In this document: piece by piece, positions 7,296 to 14,972 of the stretch | How the letters are laid out: the number at the start of each line of letters is the position of its first letter | Position numbering within the stretch: position 1 is the first letter of the stretch | Assembly: GCF_900116515.1 (NCBI RefSeq) | Contig: NZ_FPBA01000033.1 | Coordinates: 1 to 47,203 of the forward strand | Direction: 5' to 3' | DNA length: 47,203 nucleotides | Source: Geodermatophilus amargosae | GTDB lineage: Bacteria > Actinomycetota > Actinomycetes > Mycobacteriales > Geodermatophilaceae | Notes under the pieces: model-generated | Databases searched by the model: none | The model's input: only the letters and a program-made list of their open reading frames with translations | Told to the model about the DNA's origin: nothing | Made by a program: the position numbers and the translations under genes

Positions 7296-8189
7296 TCAGC
7301 GGACCGTCGTCCCGACCGGGGCGTCCCCACGGAGCGTGATGCGGTGCATGACGCGGCGCTGGTCGCCGTAGTCCCGGTTGGCGTAGTGCACCGTCGAGCG
7401 GTTGTCCCACATGACGACGTCACCCACCGCCCAGCGGTGCCGCACGATGTGCTCCGGCTTGGTGATGTGCGCGTAGAAGAGGTCGAGCAGGTACCGGCTC
7501 TCGGCGTCGGACACGCCCTCGAGGTGCGAGACGAACCCGGGGTTGACGAACAGCCCCTTCCGGCCGGTCTCCGGGTGCACCCGCACGACCGGGTGCGAGA
7601 CGGGGACGAGGGCGCGGAACTCCTCGCCCTCCCACGTGGTCCGCGCCTCGCGCTGGGCGAGGTAGTAGCCGAACTCGCGGGTGCCGTCGTGCACGGCGAC
7701 GAGCTGGTCGGCCAGGCGCTGCACCGGCTCGCTGAGCGAGCGGTAGGCCAGTTCGAGGTCGGCCCACTGGGTGTCCCCGCCCACCGGCGGGAGGACGACG
7801 GCGCGCAGCACCGAGCCCAGCGGGGGGCGGCGCACGAAGGTGACGTCGGTGTGCCAGACGTCGGCGAACCCGCCGGTGGCGCTGTCGAGCGCGTAGATCT
7901 CCGGGTGCTCCTCGTCGACGCCGGGGACGACCGGGTGCGACTCGGTGACCTCGCCCAGGCGGCGGCCGAGCGCGACCTGGCTGTCGGGGTGCAGGTCGTG
8001 CTGCCCGGCGAAGAACAGCACCTTGTACTCGGCGAGCGCGGCCCGGATGGCCCGGACCTGGTCGTCGGTGGCGCGGGCGAGGTCGACGCCGTGGACGCGG
8101 GCGCCGATGGTCGGCTCGAGGCGCTCGAGGTCGAGGATGCCGCCGTCGACGGCGGCGGGCGTGGTCGGGGCGGCAGCGAGCAGGGTCAT
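7296..8189 (-). CDS. TauD/TfdA-family Fe(II)/2-oxoglutarate dioxygenase
   Basis: Encodes 297 residues, close to TauD length. The Fe(II) triad is visible: WHTDVTF supplies His and Asp near residues 113-115, and RRVMHRITLRGD supplies the distal His near residue 283. Arg in HRITLRG is the usual 2-oxoglutarate carboxylate ligand. LSEYKVLFF-like and HPVVRVHPETGRKGLFVNP segments are typical of taurine/alpha-ketoglutarate dioxygenases. The ATG at 8189 is preceded by a GGAG; the longer upstream open frame has no family match. Family members cleave taurine, sulfonates or hydroxylate quaternary amines. Its place upstream of a betaine-type importer makes an imported zwitterion a reasonable substrate guess. 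Confidence 0.88.
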   Translation of the reverse strand: MTLLAAAPTTPAAVDGGILDLERLEPTIGARVHGVDLARATDDQVRAIRAALAEYKVLFFAGQHDLHPDSQVALGRRLGEVTESHPVVPGVDEEHPEIYALDSATGGFADVWHTDVTFVRRPPLGSVLRAVVLPPVGGDTQWADLELAYRSLSEPVQRLADQLVAVHDGTREFGYYLAQREARTTWEGEEFRALVPVSHPVVRVHPETGRKGLFVNPGFVSHLEGVSDAESRYLLDLFYAHITKPEHIVRHRWAVGDVVMWDNRSTVHYANRDYGDQRRVMHRITLRGDAPVGTTVR

Positions 8190-8430
8190 GCGAGGTCTCC
8201 GGAGGTGGGTGCGGGCGGGCGGGCGGGGCCGAGGACGGGTGTCAGACCCGACAGAGCGCGCTCGCGCACCGCAGCAGGTCGACGTGCCGGCGCTCGACGA
8301 GCGCAATCCGCACAATCTCGACCGGATGCATGGGGAATACCGTAGCGGGTGCTCGTCCTCCCGACACGACGGGTCCCCTGTCGGGCCGCGGGGCATCGAC
8401 GTCCGGGAGGCCGGCGAGGAGCATCGGCCC

Positions 8431-8811
8431 ATGGACGAGCAGTCGGTCCGGGCGGCGCTGGAGCACTACATCCGCTTCAGCGCGGCCGGCGACGAGGACC
8501 GGGCCAGCGAGATCTACTGCGAGGACGCCGTCCTGGAGTTCCCGCAGTCCGGTGAGCGGTTCGAGGGCGTGGCGAACTTCCGCGAGTGGCGGCGGGAGTA
8601 CCCCGCGGAGGTCGAGCTCGAGATCGTCCGGGTGCGGGGGCGGGACGACTTCTGGGTGGTCGAGATCCGCGCCCGCTACGACGGCGGTGCGTGGCTGTTC
8701 GGCCCGGCGCTCTACGAGTTCCGCGGGGACCTCGTCGCCCGCGAGACCATCTACGTCGGCGAGGCGTGGGAACCCCCGGAGTGGCGGGCGCGGTGGCGGG
8801 CCGCGCCCTGA
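8431..8811 (+). CDS. SnoaL/NTF2-like protein
   Basis: Encodes 126 residues of a cone-shaped alpha+beta (NTF2-like) fold. VRAALEHYIRFSAAGDEDRASEIYCEDAVLEFPQSGERFEG is the standard first helix pair and strand, and FRGDLVARETIYVGEAWEPPEWR the final strands. Such proteins are small hydrolases, isomerases or ligand binders, and no catalytic residues can be assigned by eye. GAGGAG precedes the ATG. It diverges from the tauD-like gene across about 240 bases in which no other gene was recognised. Confidence 0.8.
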   Translation: MDEQSVRAALEHYIRFSAAGDEDRASEIYCEDAVLEFPQSGERFEGVANFREWRREYPAEVELEIVRVRGRDDFWVVEIRARYDGGAWLFGPALYEFRGDLVARETIYVGEAWEPPEWRARWRAAP

Positions 8812-8898
8812 CCCCGGGGTGGCCCACCTCACGGGCTGACCTGCGCGGATGTCCTCGGGAGGGGCATCGGCGAGCCGCCCGCGGTGTTGTACCCGTCG

Positions 8899-9993
8899 AT
8901 GACCGCGCCTGCCCTCGAGGCCCCCTCCCCCACCCGTCTGTGGACGCCGAAGCGCGTCCTCGTCACCCGCTCGGCCGCCGAGCGCCCGCACGGGCAGCGC
9001 GTGCTGGCCCGCCTCGAGGCCGCCGGCGTCTCCGACGTCGAGCTGCTCCCCGGGGACCGGCTGCCCAACCTCCGCGGCGACGACGACCGCGCGGCCTTCA
9101 TGGCCGCCAAGGACACGATGGCGCTGGTCGTCCCGCCGCCGTCGAAGCGCAAGCTCCAGCCCATCCCGCCGTCGGCCGACTTCCGGCTCGACCTGGCCGA
9201 GGGCTGCCCCGCGCACTGCCAGTACTGCTACCTCGCCGGGTCGCTGTCCGGCCCGCCGATCACCCGGGTCTGGGCCGACCTCGACGAGGTGCTCGGCGAC
9301 CTCGACCGGTACGTCGGCCAGGGCCGCATCACCACCGGCACGCTCGAGCGCGGTGACGAGGGGACGACGTTCGAGGCCTCCTGCTACACCGACCCGCTGG
9401 CCATCGAGCACCTCACCGGCGGCCTGTCCCGCATGGTCGAGCACTTCGGCACCCACACGTGGCCCGGCCCGGTGCAGCTGCGCGCGACGACCAAGTTCGA
9501 CGACGTCGCGGGTCTGCTCGACCTGCCGCACGGCGGGCGCACCCGGCTGCGCTTCTCGCTCAACGCCGCCTCGGTCGGCCGGCGGTTCGAGGGCGCCACG
9601 AGCAAGGTCGACGCGCGCATCGCCGCCCTGGGCGCCGTCGCCCGCGCCGGCTACCCGGTGGGCCTGACCATCGCGCCGATCATGCCGGTCGAGGGCTGGC
9701 GCGAGGAGTACGGCGCCCTGCTCGACGCTGCCGCCGCGGTCCTGCCGGCCGGCACCGACCTCACCGTCGAGTGCATCACCCACCGGTTCACGCCGGGCAG
9801 CAAGGAGACGCTGCTCGACTGGTACCCGCGCACCAAGCTGGAGATGGACGAGTCCCGCCGCACCACCAAGCGGGGCAAGTTCGGCTCGGTCAAGCACGTC
9901 TACCCCAAGGAGACGATGGCCGAGCTGCGCACCTGGTTCGAGGCCGCCCTCGCCGACCGTCTCCCCCGGGCCCGCTTCCTCTACTGGACCTGA
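8899..9993 (+). CDS. Spore-photoproduct-lyase family radical SAM protein
   Basis: Encodes 364 residues (B. subtilis SPL has 342). The radical SAM cluster motif is CPAHCQYCY, with Cys at 103, 107 and 110 (C-x3-C-x2-C). The segment FEASCYTDPLAIEHLTGGL aligns with the SPL region carrying the hydrogen-donating Cys, here Cys162, so this functional residue seems kept. Basic RRTTKRGKFGSVKHVY near the C-terminus is also family-like. SPL repairs UV-induced thymine dimers in spore DNA using S-adenosylmethionine. In non-sporulating actinobacteria the role is unproven. The ATG at 8899 was chosen over an in-frame GTG at 8884; neither has a well-placed ribosome binding site. Confidence 0.85.
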   Translation: MTAPALEAPSPTRLWTPKRVLVTRSAAERPHGQRVLARLEAAGVSDVELLPGDRLPNLRGDDDRAAFMAAKDTMALVVPPPSKRKLQPIPPSADFRLDLAEGCPAHCQYCYLAGSLSGPPITRVWADLDEVLGDLDRYVGQGRITTGTLERGDEGTTFEASCYTDPLAIEHLTGGLSRMVEHFGTHTWPGPVQLRATTKFDDVAGLLDLPHGGRTRLRFSLNAASVGRRFEGATSKVDARIAALGAVARAGYPVGLTIAPIMPVEGWREEYGALLDAAAAVLPAGTDLTVECITHRFTPGSKETLLDWYPRTKLEMDESRRTTKRGKFGSVKHVYPKETMAELRTWFEAALADRLPRARFLYWT

Positions 9994-9996
9994 GTG

Positions 9997-10030
9997 CCCG
10001 GGGTGGCGGGACGGTGCCCGCCACCCCGGG
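9997..10030. terminator. Bidirectional terminator between the SPL-like gene and fdhA
   Basis: CCCGGGGTGGCGGG (9997-10010) and CCCGCCACCCCGGG (10017-10030) form a perfect 14-bp stem with loop ACGGTG, filling the 42-base gap between convergent stops. Confidence 0.8.
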
Positions 10031-10035
10031 ACGGC

Positions 10036-11259
10036 TCACGCCGGGATCAGGCCGTTCGGGTTGAGCACGTACTTCTTCGCCGCGCCCTGGTCGAACTCCT
10101 GGTAGCCGCGCGGGGCGTCCTCCAGCGGGATCACCTCGGCGTTGACCGCCTTCGCGATCTGCACCCGGTCGTGCAGGATCGCCATCATCAGCTGGCGGTT
10201 GTAGCGCATGACCGGGCACTGGCCGGTGGTGAACGCGTGCGACTTCGCCCAGCCCAGCCCCAGCCGGATCGACAGCGAGCCCACCTTGGCGGCGTCGTCG
10301 ACCGCACCGGGGTCACCGGTCACGTAGAGCCCCGGGATGCCGAGCGCACCGCCGGCCCGTGTGATGTCCATCAGCGAGTTGAGCACGGTGGCCGGCGCCT
10401 CGTGCTCGGCGTCCTTCCCGTGTCCGCGCGCCTCGAAGCCGACCGCGTCCACACTGCAGTCGACCTCGGGCTCGCCGAGGATCTCCGCGATCTGGTCCTT
10501 GGGGTCGCCCTTGGAGACGTCCACGGTCTCGCAGCCGAAGCTGCGGGCCTGGGCCAGCCGGTCGGCGTTCAGGTCGGCGACGATGACGACGGCAGCCCCG
10601 AGCAGGTGCGCGGAGGCGGCCGCCGCGAGACCCACCGGGCCGGCGCCGGCGATGTAGACCGTCGAGCCGGTGGTGACGCCGGCGGTGACGCAGCCGTGGT
10701 AGCCGGTCGGGAAGATGTCCGACAGCATCGTCAGGTCACGGATCTTGGCCAGCGCCTGGTCGCGGTCCGGGAACTTCAGCGCGTTCCAGTCCGCGTAGGG
10801 CACCATGACGTACTCCGCCTGCCCGCCCGTCCAGCCGCCCATGTCCACGTAGCCGTAGGCCGAGCCGGGGCGGTCGGGGTTGACGTTGAGGCAGATGCCG
10901 GTCTTGCCCTCCTTGCAGTTGCGGCAGCGGCCGCAGGCGATGTTGAACGGCACGCTGACGATGTCGCCGACCTCGAGGAACTCCACGTCGGAGCCCTTCT
11001 CCACGATCTCGCCGGTGATCTCGTGGCCGAGGACCAGCCGCTCGGGCGCCGTCGTCCGCCCGCGGACCATGTGCTGGTCGCTGCCGCAGATGTTGGTGGC
11101 CACCGTCCTCAGGATGACCGCGTGCGGGGTCTTGCGACCGACGTTGGCCGGGTTGACGCCCGGGCCCTCCTTGAGCTCCAGCCCCGGGTAGTCCAGGTCC
11201 GCGACCTCGACCTTGCCCGGACCCATGTACATGACCGCCCTGTTACCTGCCACGGACAC
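10036..11259 (-). CDS. fdhA: Glutathione-independent, zinc-dependent formaldehyde dehydrogenase
   Basis: Encodes 407 residues, near the Pseudomonas putida FdhA length (about 399). Catalytic-zinc ligands are in ICGSDQH (Cys58) and VLGHE (His79). The structural zinc is held by CGRCRNCKEGKTGIC (Cys109, 112, 115, 123). IAGAGPVGLAAA is the NAD-binding Rossmann turn. The long insertion ARGHGKDAEHEAPATVLN is typical of FdhA, in which NAD stays tightly bound. The enzyme oxidises formaldehyde to formate without glutathione. It is monocistronic and divergent from yaaA; no C1-metabolism partner is adjacent, so a detoxification role is most likely. Confidence 0.93.
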   Translation of the reverse strand: MSVAGNRAVMYMGPGKVEVADLDYPGLELKEGPGVNPANVGRKTPHAVILRTVATNICGSDQHMVRGRTTAPERLVLGHEITGEIVEKGSDVEFLEVGDIVSVPFNIACGRCRNCKEGKTGICLNVNPDRPGSAYGYVDMGGWTGGQAEYVMVPYADWNALKFPDRDQALAKIRDLTMLSDIFPTGYHGCVTAGVTTGSTVYIAGAGPVGLAAAASAHLLGAAVVIVADLNADRLAQARSFGCETVDVSKGDPKDQIAEILGEPEVDCSVDAVGFEARGHGKDAEHEAPATVLNSLMDITRAGGALGIPGLYVTGDPGAVDDAAKVGSLSIRLGLGWAKSHAFTTGQCPVMRYNRQLMMAILHDRVQIAKAVNAEVIPLEDAPRGYQEFDQGAAKKYVLNPNGLIPA

Positions 11260-11422
11260 GCCTCCTCGTCACGACGTGCCCGACGGCCCGCCGGGCGCGC
11301 CTTCCCCCCACCCGCGCCGGTCGGCGCGGGGAGGCGAGTGTGTCGCGGGTCACCTCCGGGGACCGGTGGCTCCACTGGCCGGTGCGCGGGACCCGGCACG
11401 TTGCCACGTAGCGTCGCCGGTC

Positions 11423-12169
11423 GTGCTCGTGCTGCTCCCGCCCTCGGAGACCAAGTCCCCGGACGGCGACGGCGCCCCGCTCGACCTCGCGGCCCTGTCC
11501 ACGCCGGAGCTGACGCCGGTCCGCGCGCAGCTGGTCGAGGCGCTGATCCGGCTGGCCGCCGACCCGCCCGCGGCCCGCACGGCGCTGGGCCTGCCCCCTG
11601 CCCAGGACGTCGAGCTGGCCCGCAACGCCGCGCTGTGCACCGGCCCGACGAAGCCCGCGGTCGAGCGCTACACCGGCGTCCTCTACGACGCCCTCGGCGT
11701 CCGCACCCTGACCCGAGCGCAGCGGGCCCGCGCCGACCGGCGGCTCGCCGTCGGCTCGGCGCTGTTCGGTCTGGTCCGCGCTCCCGACGCCATCCCGGCC
11801 TACCGGCTGTCCGCGGGCTCGGTCCTGCCGGGGCTGCCGACGCTGCGCGCGCTGTGGCGGCCGGCGCTCGGCCCGGTCCTGGCGGCCGCTGGCGAGCTGG
11901 TCGTCGACCTGCGCAGCGGGGCCTACCAGGCGCTGGCGCCGGTCCCGGGCGCGGTGACCGTCGACGTGCTGAGCGAGCGCCCCGACGGCAGCCGGGCCGT
12001 GGTGAGCCACGCGAACAAGGCGCACAAGGGGCGCGTCGCCCGGCTGCTGGCGACCACCACGGCCGAGCCGGACGACGTGGTCCGGGTGCGGGCGCTGCTC
12101 CGTCGCGCGGGGTTGCACGTGGAACACGACGGCGGGACTGCACTCACGCTGGTGCTGCCGCCGACCTGA
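11423..12169 (+). CDS. yaaA: YaaA-family peroxide stress protein
   Basis: Encodes 248 residues (E. coli YaaA has 258). The opening LVLLPPSETKSPDG matches the actinobacterial YaaA N-terminus. FGLVRAPDAIPAYRLSAGSVLP, VVDLRSGAYQAL, and VVSHANKAHKGRVARLL are the conserved family blocks, the last being the basic C-terminal motif. YaaA lowers intracellular free iron and limits Fenton damage during peroxide stress in E. coli. The GTG at 11423 is used because the conserved block begins there. It diverges from fdhA across 163 bases. Confidence 0.88.
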   Translation: MLVLLPPSETKSPDGDGAPLDLAALSTPELTPVRAQLVEALIRLAADPPAARTALGLPPAQDVELARNAALCTGPTKPAVERYTGVLYDALGVRTLTRAQRARADRRLAVGSALFGLVRAPDAIPAYRLSAGSVLPGLPTLRALWRPALGPVLAAAGELVVDLRSGAYQALAPVPGAVTVDVLSERPDGSRAVVSHANKAHKGRVARLLATTTAEPDDVVRVRALLRRAGLHVEHDGGTALTLVLPPT

Positions 12170-12323
12170 CCGCGCGTTGTCACGGTCGGTCACTGATTCG
12201 CGCTTCTCGTGTGAGGCCTGTTGGCCGCAATGGACGTCGCTTACGCTGTACACGGCGTCCGGACCCAGCACCGGCCGGGGCGCTGTTGCATCGAGTCGGC
12301 CACGAGCCGGGCGAAGGGGTTCG

Positions 12324-14936
12324 GTGGACGACACGTACCGCCCTCGCGGCGAGGGGCCGGTGGAGAGCACGCACGCCGCGGCGCAGCTGCTCCGGGCCGA
12401 CCGGCCCCGAGCACGGGCCGCGCGCCGCCTCCGTCTCCGGGACGCCAGCGCCGCGCTCGACCGCCTCGCCGAGCTGGCCGCCCGGTTGCTCGCCGCACCG
12501 ATCGCCCAGATCTCGCTGCTCGACGACGTCGAGGTGATCGTGGCCGGCACCGGCCTGCCGCCCGGCACGGTGGGCCGGGAGGCCCCGCTCGACGCGACCG
12601 CCTGCGCCGTCCCCGCTGCCGAGGGCCTCCCCGTCGTCGTCCCCGACGTGCGCGACGAGCCCCGGGCCGCCGACCTGCCGCAGGTCAGGGCAGGGGTCGT
12701 CGGCGCCTATCTCGGAGCGCCGATGATCGACGCGGACGGGTTCGCCGTGGGTGTCCTCTGCGTCGCGGCCCCGACGCCCCGGACCTGGGCGGACACCGAC
12801 GTCGCCACCCTCCGCCAGCTCGCTTCCGCCGCCGTCGCCGAACTGGAACTGGCCGCGCTGCGCACCGAGCACGAGAGGGACCGGCTGCGCTGGGGCCTGG
12901 CGATCGACGCGGCGGGCATCGGCACCTTCGACTGGGACCTCCGCACCGGCGAGCTGACCTGGGACGCCCGGCTGATCGCGATGTTCGGCTACGACGTGGA
13001 CTCCTTCGGCGGCACGATCGAGGCCTTCAACGAGCGGGTCCACCCCGACGACCTGCCGCGGGTGACCGACGCCCTGCAGGCGAGCATCGCCGCGCGCGGT
13101 GACTACGAGGCCGAGTACCGCGTCGTCTGGCCTGGCGGGGAGACCCGCTGGGTGCAGGCCCGCGGCCGCACGCTGGCCGACGAGACCGGCGCGGCCACGC
13201 GGGTGCTCGGCGCCGCCTACGACACCACCGCCGAGCGGGCCGCCGGCATGCGGGTCACGCGGGTGCTCGACGCCATGCCGGCCGGCTTCTACTCCCTCGA
13301 CCGCGAGTGGCGGTTCACCCACGTCAACGCCGAGGCCGAGCGGCTGCTGCAGCACAGCCGTGACGAGCTGCTCGGCCAGGAGCTGTGGACGGCGTTCCCC
13401 GCCGCCGTGAACAGCGTCTTCGAGGAGAGCTACCGCACCGCCGTCCGCACCGGCACTCCGGTCCATTTCGACGCGCACTACCCCGCGCCGCTCAACGGCT
13501 GGTACGAGCTGCGCGCCTGGCCCAGCCCCGAGGGGTTGTCGGTCTACTTCCTCGAGGTCACCGAGCGTCGCCGCGTGCAGGATCGGGCCGAGCGTGCGGC
13601 GCAGCGGCTGGCCCTGCTCGCCCAGGTCAGTGCCGAGCTCGCCGGGGCCCTCGACGCCCAGACGGCGACCGCGCACCTGCCCCGCCTCGTGGTCCCGGCG
13701 CTGGCCGACTGGTGCATCGTCACCGTCGTCGACCCCGACGGGCGTCCGCGCGACGTCGGGTACTGGCACGTCGTCCCCTCGTCCCGTGCCCTGGTCGAGC
13801 GCTACGCCGCGGTCCGACTCGACGCCATGCCGGCCACCGCGCCGCTCATGCGCGCCCTGCTCACCGGCGAGGCGGTCATGGAGCGCACCGAGGCCGTGCG
13901 CGCCGTGCTCGCCGACGGCGAGGCCCGCGACCTGCTGACCGCGCTGGACCCCGAGTCGGCGATCGCGATCCCGCTGCGGGGCCGCGACCGCACCCTCGGC
14001 GTGATGACGCTCTACTACCGCCGGGGGTGGACGCCGCGCGACGAGGACCTGGCCACCGCCCAGGACGTGGCCGACCGCGCCGGCCTGGCGCTGGACAACG
14101 CCCGCCTCTACGGCCAGCAGCGCGCGCTCGCGGAGGGCCTGCAGCGCAGCCTGCTCACCGAGCCGCCCGAGCCCGACCACGCCGAGATCGCCGTCCGCTA
14201 CCTCCCTGCGGCCGAGGCCGCGCGGGTCGGCGGCGACTGGTACGACGCGTTCCTGCAGCCGGGCGGGGCGACGATGCTGGTCATCGGCGACGTCGTCGGC
14301 CACGACACCGAGGCAGCGGCGGCGATGGGGCAGCTGCGCGCGCTGCTGCGCGGCATCGCCACCTACAGCGACGGCGGCCCCGGCGAGGTGCTGCGCGGCC
14401 TGGACGCCTCGATGGCCCTGCTGCAGACCCGCGTGCTGGCCACGGCCACCGTCGCCCGTTTCGAGCAGACCGACGACGAGCGCCGGCGCGGCGTCACCCG
14501 GATGCGCTGGGCCAACGCCGGGCACCTCCCGCCGCTGGTCATCAACCCCGACGGCAGCGTGGCCGAGCTCGCCACCTGGCGCGGGGACCTGCTGCTCGGC
14601 GTCGACCCCGACGCGCTGCGCGAGGAGTCGGTCGTCACCCTCGACCGGGGCGCCACCGTGCTGCTGTTCACCGACGGGCTCATCGAGCGCCGCGACGCCG
14701 ACCTCGACGCGGGCATGGCCCGGCTGCGGGAGGCGCTGCGCGAGCTGGCCGACCGGCCGCTGGAGGAGCTGCTCGACGAGGTCCTCCACCGGCTGGTCGA
14801 CGGCCGCCCCGAGGACGACGTCGCGCTGGTGGCGGTGCGGCTGCACCGGCAGGACCAGCCGCGCCCGCCCGAGGCCGGCCCCAACCGGGTCCCCGACGTC
14901 GTCCCGGAGGACCCGATGAGCCCGGTCCCGGGCTGA
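12324..14936 (+). CDS. GAF-PAS-PAS-GAF-SpoIIE (PP2C) signalling phosphatase
   Basis: Encodes 870 residues. Approximate order: GAF 40-175, PAS 190-300 (with HPDDLPRVTDAL), PAS 310-420 (FYSLDREWRFTHVN), GAF 430-600, PP2C-type SpoIIE phosphatase 640-850. The phosphatase keeps its metal-binding motifs: GGDWYDAF, VIGDVVGHDTEAAAAMGQL, NAGHLPPLV, LLFTDGLIERR and EDDVALVAVR. Such proteins dephosphorylate STAS anti-anti-sigma factors in partner-switching pathways, here under control of four sensory domains, probably cytosolic since no membrane segment is seen. The GTG at 12324 follows GAAGGGG; a later in-frame GTG at 12360 is possible. No STAS or sigma partner is adjacent. Confidence 0.9.
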   Translation: MDDTYRPRGEGPVESTHAAAQLLRADRPRARAARRLRLRDASAALDRLAELAARLLAAPIAQISLLDDVEVIVAGTGLPPGTVGREAPLDATACAVPAAEGLPVVVPDVRDEPRAADLPQVRAGVVGAYLGAPMIDADGFAVGVLCVAAPTPRTWADTDVATLRQLASAAVAELELAALRTEHERDRLRWGLAIDAAGIGTFDWDLRTGELTWDARLIAMFGYDVDSFGGTIEAFNERVHPDDLPRVTDALQASIAARGDYEAEYRVVWPGGETRWVQARGRTLADETGAATRVLGAAYDTTAERAAGMRVTRVLDAMPAGFYSLDREWRFTHVNAEAERLLQHSRDELLGQELWTAFPAAVNSVFEESYRTAVRTGTPVHFDAHYPAPLNGWYELRAWPSPEGLSVYFLEVTERRRVQDRAERAAQRLALLAQVSAELAGALDAQTATAHLPRLVVPALADWCIVTVVDPDGRPRDVGYWHVVPSSRALVERYAAVRLDAMPATAPLMRALLTGEAVMERTEAVRAVLADGEARDLLTALDPESAIAIPLRGRDRTLGVMTLYYRRGWTPRDEDLATAQDVADRAGLALDNARLYGQQRALAEGLQRSLLTEPPEPDHAEIAVRYLPAAEAARVGGDWYDAFLQPGGATMLVIGDVVGHDTEAAAAMGQLRALLRGIATYSDGGPGEVLRGLDASMALLQTRVLATATVARFEQTDDERRRGVTRMRWANAGHLPPLVINPDGSVAELATWRGDLLLGVDPDALREESVVTLDRGATVLLFTDGLIERRDADLDAGMARLREALRELADRPLEELLDEVLHRLVDGRPEDDVALVAVRLHRQDQPRPPEAGPNRVPDVVPEDPMSPVPG

Positions 14937-14941
14937 CCGTC

Positions 14942-14966
14942 GGACCCCTGCCGCGGTAGCGGGTCC
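14942..14966. terminator. Bidirectional terminator between phosphatase and helicase genes
   Basis: GGACCC and GGGTCC at the ends (14942-14947, 14961-14966) enclose CTGCC/GGTAG with a 2-base loop, with one G-T pair and one unpaired C. It lies in the 36-base gap between convergent stops. Confidence 0.6.
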
Positions 14967-14972
14967 TCTCGG

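Noticed and set aside
5835..8345. Long plus-strand open frame opposite proV, proX and the dioxygenase
   Set aside because: It crosses several real minus-strand genes and their gaps and shows no recognisable domain; GC-rich shadow.
12180..12323. A possible promoter (TTGGCC ... TACGCT) before the four-sensor phosphatase
   Set aside because: The spacing of 15 bases is poor and the boxes are weak; not enough to annotate.
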